Source: Bin87 sp965116565
Lineage (GTDB): Bacteria > Chloroflexota > Dehalococcoidia > Lucifugimonadales > UBA3495
Direction: 5' to 3'
Assembly: GCA_965116565.1 (NCBI GenBank)
Contig: OZ220699.1
Coordinates: 1,922,001 to 1,986,000 of the forward strand
DNA length: 64,000 bases
Under the pieces are notes generated by a model. It was given only the letters and a program-made list of their open reading frames with translations. It made no database searches and was not told the origin of the DNA. The translations under genes were made by a program, and so were the position numbers. Of the stretch, positions 8,091 to 15,669 are shown piece by piece. The first letter of the stretch is position 1, and each line of letters starts with the position of its first letter.

Positions 8091-9416
8091 ATGGTGGCCG
8101 GTAATTCCACAATTAACATTGGCCTCATGGGCCTGGGTACCGTTGGCGGTGGCGTCGCTGCTGCCCTGGTTGATAACGCCGACGCCATCAAGCAGAAGAC
8201 CGGCCGCGCCGTAGCCCTCCGCAAAGCGTTGGTGCGCGACGTTTCCCGCCCGCGCAGTCCTCAGCCCCCTCCCGGTGTGTTGACCACCAATCCGGAGGAC
8301 ATTCTGGCAGACCCCGACATCGACGTGATTGTTGAAGTCATGGGGGGCGACACGCCGGCCGGGGAGTACCTGGAACGGGCGCTGGGCGCGGGCAAGCATG
8401 TTGTCACCGCGAACAAGGAAGTGATGTCCCGCCGCGGCCCCGCACTGCTGGCGTTGGCGCAGGAACGCAACGTAAATCTGCTCTTCGAGGCATCTGCCGG
8501 CGGTGGCATCCCCATCGTCGGCTGCTTGATGTCCCAACTCCTGGCCAACGACATCCGGTCCGTGCGGTCCATCATCAATGGCACCACCAATTACATCCTC
8601 ACGCGGATGGCCAGCCAGCAAACACCCTTCGCAGACGCCCTTTCCGAAGCTCAGTCTCTCGGCTATGCGGAAGCCGACCCCACCAACGACATCGAAGGCA
8701 TCGACGCCGCATACAAGTTGTCCGTCCTCGGCGGCCTCGCTTTCCATCGACCGGTCCCACACCAGGCCATCTACACCGAGGGTATCAGTCGCCTGGGGCC
8801 GGAGGATTTCCGTTACGCCGCGGAACTCGGATACGCCATCAAGTCCCTCGCGATAGCCGTCGCTCAACCCGACGGCGCCGTCCGCGCACGAGTGCACCCG
8901 GCGCTGGTACCTGAAGACCACCTGTTGGCTAAAGTTGACGGCGTGTATAATGCCGTTGAGGTCACGGGCGATCTGTGCGGGCAGATTATCCTGCACGGAC
9001 AGGGGGCCGGCCGCGACGCCACAACCAGCGCCGTCATGGGCGATGTCCTGAATATCGTTCGCAGCCTCGGAAGTGCGAATGGACCCCCGCCTCTGCCGGA
9101 ACCGACTCGTCCGCGCTCCAACGCAGCTCCCCGCTCCGATGTCCAACCCATCGACGAACTGTCCAGCGCATACTACATGCGGCTGACCTGCGCGGATCAG
9201 GCCGGTGTCTTGGCGCAGATAGCGCGCATCCTGGGAGACGGAAACATCTCCATCGCGACTGTGATTCAAAAAGACACCGATCCGGGCAGCGGCACCGCCC
9301 AGTTGGTCATTACCACCTACCCGTCTCGGGAGGCCGACGTTCAGACGGCGCTCGCCACCGTCGCCGAATTGGGCGTGGTTGTAAGCGTCAATAATCTGAT
9401 CAGGATTGAGGAGTAA
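8091..9416 (+). CDS. hom: Homoserine dehydrogenase
   Basis: Reduces aspartate semialdehyde to homoserine with NAD(P)H, the branch step to threonine and methionine. The 441-residue protein has the Rossmann motif GLGTVGGG (residues 14-21), the catalytic-domain stretch VTANKEVMS, the signature SIINGTTNYILTRM followed by EADPTNDIEGIDAAYK, and a C-terminal ACT domain (about 360-438) likely used for feedback control. It is followed after 39 bp by thrC. Confidence 0.96.
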   Translation: MVAGNSTINIGLMGLGTVGGGVAAALVDNADAIKQKTGRAVALRKALVRDVSRPRSPQPPPGVLTTNPEDILADPDIDVIVEVMGGDTPAGEYLERALGAGKHVVTANKEVMSRRGPALLALAQERNVNLLFEASAGGGIPIVGCLMSQLLANDIRSVRSIINGTTNYILTRMASQQTPFADALSEAQSLGYAEADPTNDIEGIDAAYKLSVLGGLAFHRPVPHQAIYTEGISRLGPEDFRYAAELGYAIKSLAIAVAQPDGAVRARVHPALVPEDHLLAKVDGVYNAVEVTGDLCGQIILHGQGAGRDATTSAVMGDVLNIVRSLGSANGPPPLPEPTRPRSNAAPRSDVQPIDELSSAYYMRLTCADQAGVLAQIARILGDGNISIATVIQKDTDPGSGTAQLVITTYPSREADVQTALATVAELGVVVSVNNLIRIEE

Positions 9417-9455
9417 CGGCAGGACATCTGGTCCGCTGGATCGGTCGGAAACATC

Positions 9456-10523
9456 ATGGGCGTTGGCGTTTTACAACAATACCGCGATCTGTTGCCGGTG
9501 AGCGAAGAAACTCCCATGTTCTCCATGGGAGAAGGCGACACGCCGTTGGTCCGTTCCAGGAATCTGGCTCGCGAGTTGGGTTGCGACCTGTTTTTCAAGT
9601 TGGAGGGATGCAATCCCACGGGATCCTTCAAAGACCGCGGCATGGTGGTCGCAATCGCCAAGGCCATGGAGGAAAACTGCCAGGGCGTCATGTGCGCCTC
9701 CACCGGCAACACCAGCGCGTCGGCGGCCGCTTACTCCGCTTATTGCGGGCTGGCCTGTTGGGTGCTCATTCCCAAGGGCGAGGTCGCTCTGGGCAAGTTG
9801 GCGCAGGCAATGGCGTATGGCGCCCGAATCCTGCTGGTTGACGGGAATTTCGACGCCGCTCTCGCGCTGGTCCGCAAATTCACCGAGTCCAACCCTATAA
9901 CATTGGTGAACTCGGTAAACCAGCACCGCATCGAAGGACAGAAAACTGCGTCATTCGAGGTCTCCGACGTGCTCGGCGACGCCCCTGATTACGTTTTCAT
10001 CCCCGTCGGCAACGCCGGCAACATCACCGCCTACTGGCGCGGGTTCGTGGAATATCACCAGCTTGGCCGCAACGATTCGCTCCCCAGGATGATGGGGTTT
10101 CAAGCCGAGGGAGCAGCCCCCATCGTCCGGGGCGAGCCCGTCCTGCATCCGCAAACCATCGCGTCCGCCATCCGCATCGGCAATCCGGCCAGCTGGAAAT
10201 TGGCAGAGCGCGCCCGCGACCAGTCCGGCGGCGTGATTGACGCCGTCAGCGACGATGAAATCCTCGATGCTTACCGACTGCTGGCCTCCACGGAGGGTAT
10301 ATTCGGGGAGCCCGCTTCCGCCGCCTCCGTTGCCGGTCTCCTCAAATTGCACCGCGCCGGCCTTCGGCTTGACGGCAAGCGTGTCGTGTGCGTCATCACC
10401 GGCACCGGTCTCAAGGACCCCGACCTGGCCGTGAGCAGCGCCCAGGCTCACACTGTGGAGGTCCAGCCAAATTTGGAGGCCATAGAGACAGCCATCATGG
10501 AAACCCTCCCTGCTCGCGCGTGA
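9456..10523 (+). CDS. thrC: Threonine synthase
   Basis: Converts O-phosphohomoserine to threonine. The 355-residue fold-type II PLP enzyme has GDTPLVRS, the PLP lysine in NPTGSFKDRGM (Lys 59), and the phosphate-binding loop around NAGNITAYWRG. Its short length and lack of the long N-terminal domain match the compact class common in Gram-positive and related bacteria. It lies directly after hom, which supports the assignment. Confidence 0.95.
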   Translation: MGVGVLQQYRDLLPVSEETPMFSMGEGDTPLVRSRNLARELGCDLFFKLEGCNPTGSFKDRGMVVAIAKAMEENCQGVMCASTGNTSASAAAYSAYCGLACWVLIPKGEVALGKLAQAMAYGARILLVDGNFDAALALVRKFTESNPITLVNSVNQHRIEGQKTASFEVSDVLGDAPDYVFIPVGNAGNITAYWRGFVEYHQLGRNDSLPRMMGFQAEGAAPIVRGEPVLHPQTIASAIRIGNPASWKLAERARDQSGGVIDAVSDDEILDAYRLLASTEGIFGEPASAASVAGLLKLHRAGLRLDGKRVVCVITGTGLKDPDLAVSSAQAHTVEVQPNLEAIETAIMETLPARA

Positions 10524-10536
10524 TTCCCGAGATCCG

Positions 10537-11130
10537 GTGATTTCCCAGAACATGACCCCAGCCGCTCCACGAATGAACAATGCTGCCATCGAAATCGCCG
10601 TCGGCACTATCCTGAAATACGTCGACGAGGACAGTGGCCGTGAAGGATTGTGGCGCACCCCCGAGCGCGTCGCCGAGATGTACGGCGAGTTGTTCTCCGG
10701 AGTCGGCAAAGATCCCGCTGCTGAAATCGACGCCATATTCTCGGACGGCGTGGCCCAGGACCCGGTGTTGATCCAGGGCCTGCAATTCTATTCCATGTGT
10801 GAACATCACCTCCTGCCGTTTTTCGGACAGGTCAGTTTGGTGTACATCCCGGATCGCCATATCGCGGGCATCAGCAAAATAGCCCGCGCCTTGGACACGG
10901 CCGCCCGGCGCCTCCAGGTCCAGGAACGGCTGACTGCCCAATTGGCCGATGCCGTGTCCTGCCGAGTGCGACCGTTGGCCGTGGCGTGCCGCGTTGAGGC
11001 GGAGCACCTCTGCATGTCTATGCGGGGCGTCCAGAAACCGGGCCACCGCATGATCACTACCGCCGTCAGAATGGACGGAAACGCCGCCGGATATTCCAAC
11101 CACGATCTGCTCTCGATCCTGGAATCGTGA
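10537..11130 (+). CDS. folE: GTP cyclohydrolase I
   Basis: Makes dihydroneopterin triphosphate from GTP, the first step of folate synthesis. Zinc and active-site motifs are present: MCEHHLLPF (Cys 88, His 91) and the distal CMSMRGVQKPG. QERLTAQLAD and the GLWRTPERVA stretch are typical. The given GTG start is 13 bp after thrC; ATG at 10552 is an equally good start. Other folate genes are not in view. Confidence 0.95.
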   Translation: MISQNMTPAAPRMNNAAIEIAVGTILKYVDEDSGREGLWRTPERVAEMYGELFSGVGKDPAAEIDAIFSDGVAQDPVLIQGLQFYSMCEHHLLPFFGQVSLVYIPDRHIAGISKIARALDTAARRLQVQERLTAQLADAVSCRVRPLAVACRVEAEHLCMSMRGVQKPGHRMITTAVRMDGNAAGYSNHDLLSILES

Positions 11131-11140
11131 GGACAGTCCT

Positions 11141-12151
11141 ATGCCGACGTCTGCGTCCCCCACTGCCCTCACCTCATTCGATCAGATCCGCCCCCAATGG
11201 CAAGCGTTGCTGGGGCGCGCATCCGTCAACAACCTGTACATCACTCCGGTCTGGCAGGAACTGTGGTGGGGTACGTTCCAGAACGGCATGTCGTTGGCCG
11301 GATTCTATCTGACTGACGACGCCGGAGAGGTGGCGGCGATTGCGTCGCTTTCCCGCGCCGAGGACCAGTTTTCGTTGCTGGGCAACAGCGATACCTTTGA
11401 CTACAACGACTTTATCGTTGCGGCCGGCGAAGAGTCGGTTTTCTATCCGGCTTTGTTGGATACCATTTTCGCCGATGGTGCCCAGCGGCTCGAACTCTTT
11501 TCCATCAGCGAAGACTCCCCGACCCTCGAACTGCTCCCACCGCTTGCCCGGGATCGGGGCTACTCGGTGGAAATCGCCGAGGAGGATGTGGCCCCCCGCG
11601 TACAGCTTACCGGCACTTGGGACGACTACCTGTCGGGATTGAGCAAGAAGGATCGCCACGAACTCCGACGCAAGCTGCGACGCCTGGAATCCCAAACAAA
11701 CTGGCGCTGGTATTGCGTGTCCGACCCGGGCGAAGCGTCGGAACGCATGGACACCTTCGTTGACCTCATGCGTCGCAGCGACCCCGCCAAGGCCGAGTTC
11801 CTCACCCCTGAGCGGGAGGCGTTCTTCCGCCGCATGGTGGAGGCCACCGCCTCGGAGGATGTGCTCAGACTGTTCTTCATGGAAATGGACGATTCGCCCG
11901 TAGCGGCCTCCCTCTGCTTCGACTACAACGGGGCCCGTATGCTGTACAACAGCGGGCACGATCCGGAATATCGATACTACAGCGTGGGCCTATTGTTGCA
12001 TTCCCTGTGTTTGCGCGACGCCCTGGAACGTGGCTATCGTTATTTCGATTTCCTGCGAGGCAACGAGGCGTACAAGTATCGCCTCGGCGGTCGGGACCAC
12101 CACCTGTATCGCATCAGTCTGGAGCGGGCGAGCGCGGGTGTCGCATCGTGA
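11141..12151 (+). CDS. GNAT-fold acyltransferase of the FemAB/CelD (BcsL) type
   Basis: A 336-residue protein with the double-GNAT layout of Acetyltransf_6 proteins. Recognisable stretches are a DRHELRRKLRRLE helix, LRLFFMEMDDSPVAASLCFDY, MLYNSGHDPEYRYYSVGLLLH and a C-terminal YFDFLRGNEAYKYRLG. Members attach acyl or aminoacyl groups to sugars, lipids or peptidoglycan. Its stop codon overlaps the GTG of the glycosyltransferase that follows, so the two are translationally coupled and may modify the same glycan or glycoside. The exact substrate is unknown. Confidence 0.78.
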   Translation: MPTSASPTALTSFDQIRPQWQALLGRASVNNLYITPVWQELWWGTFQNGMSLAGFYLTDDAGEVAAIASLSRAEDQFSLLGNSDTFDYNDFIVAAGEESVFYPALLDTIFADGAQRLELFSISEDSPTLELLPPLARDRGYSVEIAEEDVAPRVQLTGTWDDYLSGLSKKDRHELRRKLRRLESQTNWRWYCVSDPGEASERMDTFVDLMRRSDPAKAEFLTPEREAFFRRMVEATASEDVLRLFFMEMDDSPVAASLCFDYNGARMLYNSGHDPEYRYYSVGLLLHSLCLRDALERGYRYFDFLRGNEAYKYRLGGRDHHLYRISLERASAGVAS

Positions 12152-13380
12152 ACGGCCCCGGTGCCCCACGAATAGCTCTCATCGCGTACCACGCCTGTCC
12201 TCTGACCGCTCCCGGCCAGGGCAAATCGGGCGGCATGAACGTTCACGTCAGGGAATTGGCTCGGGCAATGTCCGACCAGGGCGCGGGAGTGGACATTTTC
12301 GTCCGTGAGCACGACTCCCAGGAATCCGACGCATCCGGTATTGCCGGCAACGTACACGTCGTGCACATCCCGGCTGGGCCGCCCAACGCTACGCTGTTCG
12401 AACAATTTGACCATCTGCCCAATTTCCTCTCCGGTGTTTTGGAACACCAGCAGCGTCAGCAAGCCGTGTACACCGCCGTCCACTCCCACTACTGGATGAG
12501 CGGCTGGGCCGGCCTCAGACTCGCCGCAAAGTTGGGCGTGCCCCACCTTTCGACCTTCCACACCCTGTCCCGCATCAAGGTCCAATCGCGTTCTGGGGAG
12601 CGGGAGCCACCTATCCGCGAGCAGACCGAAACCGAAATTATTGGCGACTCAGATTGCGTAATCGTGTTCAGCGAGCACGAAAGAGATTCGATTGTCAGGC
12701 TCTATAATGGAAATACGGGCCGGATACGTCTGGTTCCCTGCGGCGTGGACTTGGGCCGATTCTACCCATTGGGGAGGATGGAAGCTCGCAGCGAACTGGG
12801 TTTGGACGGCCATAAAATCCTGCTGTTCGTCGGCCGGATAGAAGCGCTGAAGGGTTTGGATCTGCTCATTCACACCGCCGCGCACCTCGACGCCAGCGAC
12901 CTCAAAGTCCTGGTGGTGGGCGATGACGCCGATGGTAGCGGCGACCTGACACGCCTGAGAGAGATGGCCAACAACCTGAACATAGGCGGATCCGTCGAAT
13001 TCCTCGGGCGCGTCGCGCAGGAGCGTTTGCCTTGGTATTACTCGGCCGCGGATGTTTGCGTGGTGCCGTCCTACTACGAGAGTTTCGGGTTGGTAGCCCT
13101 GGAGAGTATGGCGTGTGGCACTCCGGTCGTTGCCTCGCGGGTCGGCGGTTTGCCCACCATCGTCCAGCATGGGAAAACCGGGTACCTCAAGTCGTGGCGC
13201 TGTCCCGAGGCGTTCGCCGGTTCGCTCGAAATGATTCTTGCCAACAGCAGTCTCCAGCACAGCATGGGCCGCGCCGCCCTCAAATCTGCTGAGGCGATGA
13301 GTTGGGACGCGGTCGCCGGGCAGCTCCTCGCGATCTACGATGAGCTTGCGCTCGCCCGCCCCGCGCCGGAGTCCGTGTGA
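12148..13380 (+). CDS. GT4 glycosyltransferase, MshA-like
   Basis: A 410-residue GT-B enzyme. The N-terminal PLTAPGQGKSGGMNVHV loop (GGMNV at 28-32) is the pattern of D-inositol-3-phosphate N-acetylglucosaminyltransferase MshA and of sucrose-phosphate synthase-like enzymes. The donor site shows LFVGRIEALKGLD, and ESFGLVALESMACGTPVVAS contains the EX7E motif. The GTG start overlaps the stop of the acyltransferase. A PIG-L deacetylase lies 1 kb downstream, the partner expected for a GlcNAc-glycoside pathway. The MshA role is inferred from motif and context only. Confidence 0.8.
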   Translation: MNGPGAPRIALIAYHACPLTAPGQGKSGGMNVHVRELARAMSDQGAGVDIFVREHDSQESDASGIAGNVHVVHIPAGPPNATLFEQFDHLPNFLSGVLEHQQRQQAVYTAVHSHYWMSGWAGLRLAAKLGVPHLSTFHTLSRIKVQSRSGEREPPIREQTETEIIGDSDCVIVFSEHERDSIVRLYNGNTGRIRLVPCGVDLGRFYPLGRMEARSELGLDGHKILLFVGRIEALKGLDLLIHTAAHLDASDLKVLVVGDDADGSGDLTRLREMANNLNIGGSVEFLGRVAQERLPWYYSAADVCVVPSYYESFGLVALESMACGTPVVASRVGGLPTIVQHGKTGYLKSWRCPEAFAGSLEMILANSSLQHSMGRAALKSAEAMSWDAVAGQLLAIYDELALARPAPESV

Positions 13381-14261
13381 TGCGCGGCAGATTCAATCGC
13401 AAGTCCTCGTCGGCCGCGGCGGGTCCCAACCTCCACGACCGCATACTCAGGACCGGGCGTCCGCCTCGCCGCAGGTTCACGAGGGTGGTCGGTCATGTGC
13501 AGCGTCGGCTGCTGGCGGGTGTTCTCGTTTTCCTGCCTATTTTCGTCACCTACTTCGTGGTGGATTTCTTCTATGGCATCGTGGACACCCTGCTCGACCC
13601 GTTCATCGACCAGCTTGGTATCCCCCACGGCCCCGGCGTCGACATCACGGACGTCGCCGAAATAATTATCATCCTGATCATTTTGTACGCGGTGGGGTTG
13701 CTCATCGGTTGGGCCGTGACCCGGTTGATGATCGAACGGGTACACGACACTATCGGACGCGTTCCTGTGATCGGCCCTGTTTACAACACCACTCGCCACG
13801 GCATCGACTTCCTCTCCGAAACCCAAAGCCATCACTATCGTGGCGTGGTTCTGTTGGAATTCCCGCGGGAGGGTGTTTTGTCCATCGGACTGGTCACGTC
13901 CGAGTTGGGCAAACTGAGCGGCGCGGAGGAATATATTTCAGTTTACGTGCCGACTACGCCCGTGCCCTCGTCCGGATATCTGGTCGTGGTACCCGAAAAC
14001 CAGGTGACACCGACCGACATCTCTGTGGAAGAAGCTATGCGTATAATCATCTCCGGCGGCATTTTGGCCGGAGACGTGTTCAACTCCCGCGCGGTGGTCG
14101 ATGAATCATCCTGGCCCGGCCGTAGTTTTGCGCGGGGCGGCGATGACGACCGCGACTCCACCGCAACCGCTGCCACCGCAACCGCTGCCACCGCAACCGC
14201 TGCCACCGCCCAAATGCGACCACCCCCTGAACCGGCCGCATCCACGGAGCCCCAGGACTGA
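13377..14261 (+). CDS. DUF502-family membrane protein
   Basis: A 294-residue protein with two transmembrane segments (LLAGVLVFLPIFVTYFVVDFF about 47-67, and IIIILIILYAVGLLIGWAV about 92-112). The family core follows: RVPVIGPVYNTTR, VVLLEFPREGVLSIGLVT, VYVPTTPVPSSGYLVVVP, and SVEEAMRIIISGGI. Function is unknown across the family. The C-terminus is an Ala/Thr repeat encoded by a 15-bp DNA repeat. The start overlaps the previous stop by 4 bp. Confidence 0.88.
   Translation: MMRGRFNRKSSSAAAGPNLHDRILRTGRPPRRRFTRVVGHVQRRLLAGVLVFLPIFVTYFVVDFFYGIVDTLLDPFIDQLGIPHGPGVDITDVAEIIIILIILYAVGLLIGWAVTRLMIERVHDTIGRVPVIGPVYNTTRHGIDFLSETQSHHYRGVVLLEFPREGVLSIGLVTSELGKLSGAEEYISVYVPTTPVPSSGYLVVVPENQVTPTDISVEEAMRIIISGGILAGDVFNSRAVVDESSWPGRSFARGGDDDRDSTATAATATAATATAATAQMRPPPEPAASTEPQD
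14160..14204 (+). repeat. Three tandem 15-bp repeats
   Basis: Three exact copies of ACCGCAACCGCTGCC in the 3' end of the DUF502 gene, encoding an Ala/Thr run in the cytoplasmic tail. Confidence 0.95.
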
Positions 14262-14335
14262 CGCCGCCTCAGCCTTTGGCCGGCGCTGTCGATTGTTCAT
14301 CACTATCAATTTCTCAACCAGGAGGATCAACCCAC

Positions 14336-15067
14336 ATGGAACTCACTCCGGAACGAGTACTCGTGATCACCCCCCACCCTGACGATGCGGAGGTTTGGGC
14401 CGGAGGGGCGATCGCAAAGTGGGTTGGCGCCGGCGCAGAAATACATGGCGTTCTGTGCACTGACGGCAGCAAAGGTTCGCCGGACCCGGAGATCAGTTCG
14501 GGAGAGTTGGTGGAGATTCGCGCCCGTGAACAGCTGACCGCAGCGGAAATCCTGGGCATCAAAAACGTCGTCATGTTGGGTCGACCCGACGGCGCACTGG
14601 AAGACACGTCCGATTTCAGAAAAGACCTGGTGCGCCAGATCAGGTTGATCAAACCGGACGTGGTGCTGACCTCCGAGCCTTATCGGCGCAACATGCAATG
14701 GCATCGCGATCACCGGATCACTGGCCAGGTCGCGCTCGACGCCGTGTTCCCGTACGCTCGGGATCACCTGCACTTCGGCGACCTTTTCGCCAACGAGGGC
14801 ATCGAGCCCCACAAGACCGCCATGATCATGTTCTGGGGTTCGGAAAACCCGAACGCGTTCATCGACATCGCTGACGATTTCGACACCAAGATGCAGGCAG
14901 TTCTCGCCCACCGCACCCAGACCGGCCGACGTACCGACGAAGAAATGCGTACGTTCATTCGCGCCCGCGCCAAAGACGCCGCCCAAGCCGGCAACGCCTC
15001 CACGGACGACGACGTAACCGGCCTGGAATTGGCCGAGGCATTCCGCCGCGTAACCTTCCGTACCTGA
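14336..15067 (+). CDS. PIG-L (LmbE) family deacetylase
   Basis: A 243-residue zinc-dependent N-deacetylase of the MshB/BshB fold. The zinc motif is HPDDAE (residues 14-19), the distal ligand is in WHRDHRITGQVALDAVF, and VLCTDGSKGS is a family block. The start is fixed by AGGAGG 8 bp upstream of the ATG. Family members remove acetyl from GlcNAc-linked glycosides such as mycothiol and bacillithiol precursors. The MshA-like gene upstream suggests the same substrate class here. Confidence 0.88.
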   Translation: MELTPERVLVITPHPDDAEVWAGGAIAKWVGAGAEIHGVLCTDGSKGSPDPEISSGELVEIRAREQLTAAEILGIKNVVMLGRPDGALEDTSDFRKDLVRQIRLIKPDVVLTSEPYRRNMQWHRDHRITGQVALDAVFPYARDHLHFGDLFANEGIEPHKTAMIMFWGSENPNAFIDIADDFDTKMQAVLAHRTQTGRRTDEEMRTFIRARAKDAAQAGNASTDDDVTGLELAEAFRRVTFRT

Positions 15068-15119
15068 GGCGCTCCCGCTCCGGATCGGTTGTCGCGCATC
15101 GACGCCGTTCCACAACAAT

Positions 15120-15662
15120 TTGAACGGGGCTCGCACCGTGTCGAAGTGGCTTGTCCTCCTGCTCGGAGGCTTGGCGCTCATCGCTTGTGCCCACGGCGGC
15201 GGACTGATTTTCCCGTCCTCTACGATCGACCCGTCTGATGCTACCCTCCGCACGCAGCCGGGCCGATCGACGCAGGAACCCACTTCCATCCCCGTTTCCG
15301 TCGCTCCCATCGGAGGAGCGATCATAGAACCTGCCCCGGCTGACCTGGAAATCCGCAGCGTACCCACCGAACATCATGCGGTTGACTTGATATCCAGACG
15401 ATCTGCAGTCATCATCGCCAGCCCGGACGGCGCGCCGGTGGCCGTGCACAATAACGGCGAACTGCTCGGGGCCAACGGATGCGCAGCGGTCCATCTGGCT
15501 CCGGAGGGGGACACGCGATTAACGGTGATCCGGCCTGAAACGGGCGAAGAATTCAGAAGCCGTTTTTATCTGGTGGGTTGTTCCCCGGGCCGCGCCTCCC
15601 TGACCATCGTGAGTGAGGGGGATTTGCTGAACCTGTACGAGTTTACCGTCCTCCCTCCGTAG
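15120..15662 (+). CDS. Putative lipoprotein of unknown function
   Basis: A 180-residue protein with a signal ending in a lipobox (ALIAC), followed by a Pro/Ser/Thr stretch and a compact C-terminal domain rich in beta-strand patterns (SAVIIASPDGAPVAVHNNGELL, GRASLTIVSEGDLLNLYEF). The first TTG or an in-frame GTG at 15138 could be the start. It is convergent with the next gene, with 7 bp between stops. I do not recognise a family. Confidence 0.6.
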   Translation: MNGARTVSKWLVLLLGGLALIACAHGGGLIFPSSTIDPSDATLRTQPGRSTQEPTSIPVSVAPIGGAIIEPAPADLEIRSVPTEHHAVDLISRRSAVIIASPDGAPVAVHNNGELLGANGCAAVHLAPEGDTRLTVIRPETGEEFRSRFYLVGCSPGRASLTIVSEGDLLNLYEFTVLPP

Positions 15663-15669
15663 CTTCCGG

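Noticed and set aside
14160..14204. CRISPR-like repeat array
   Set aside because: Copies are directly adjacent, in frame and without spacers. They are coding repeats, as are those in rpsF and ssb.
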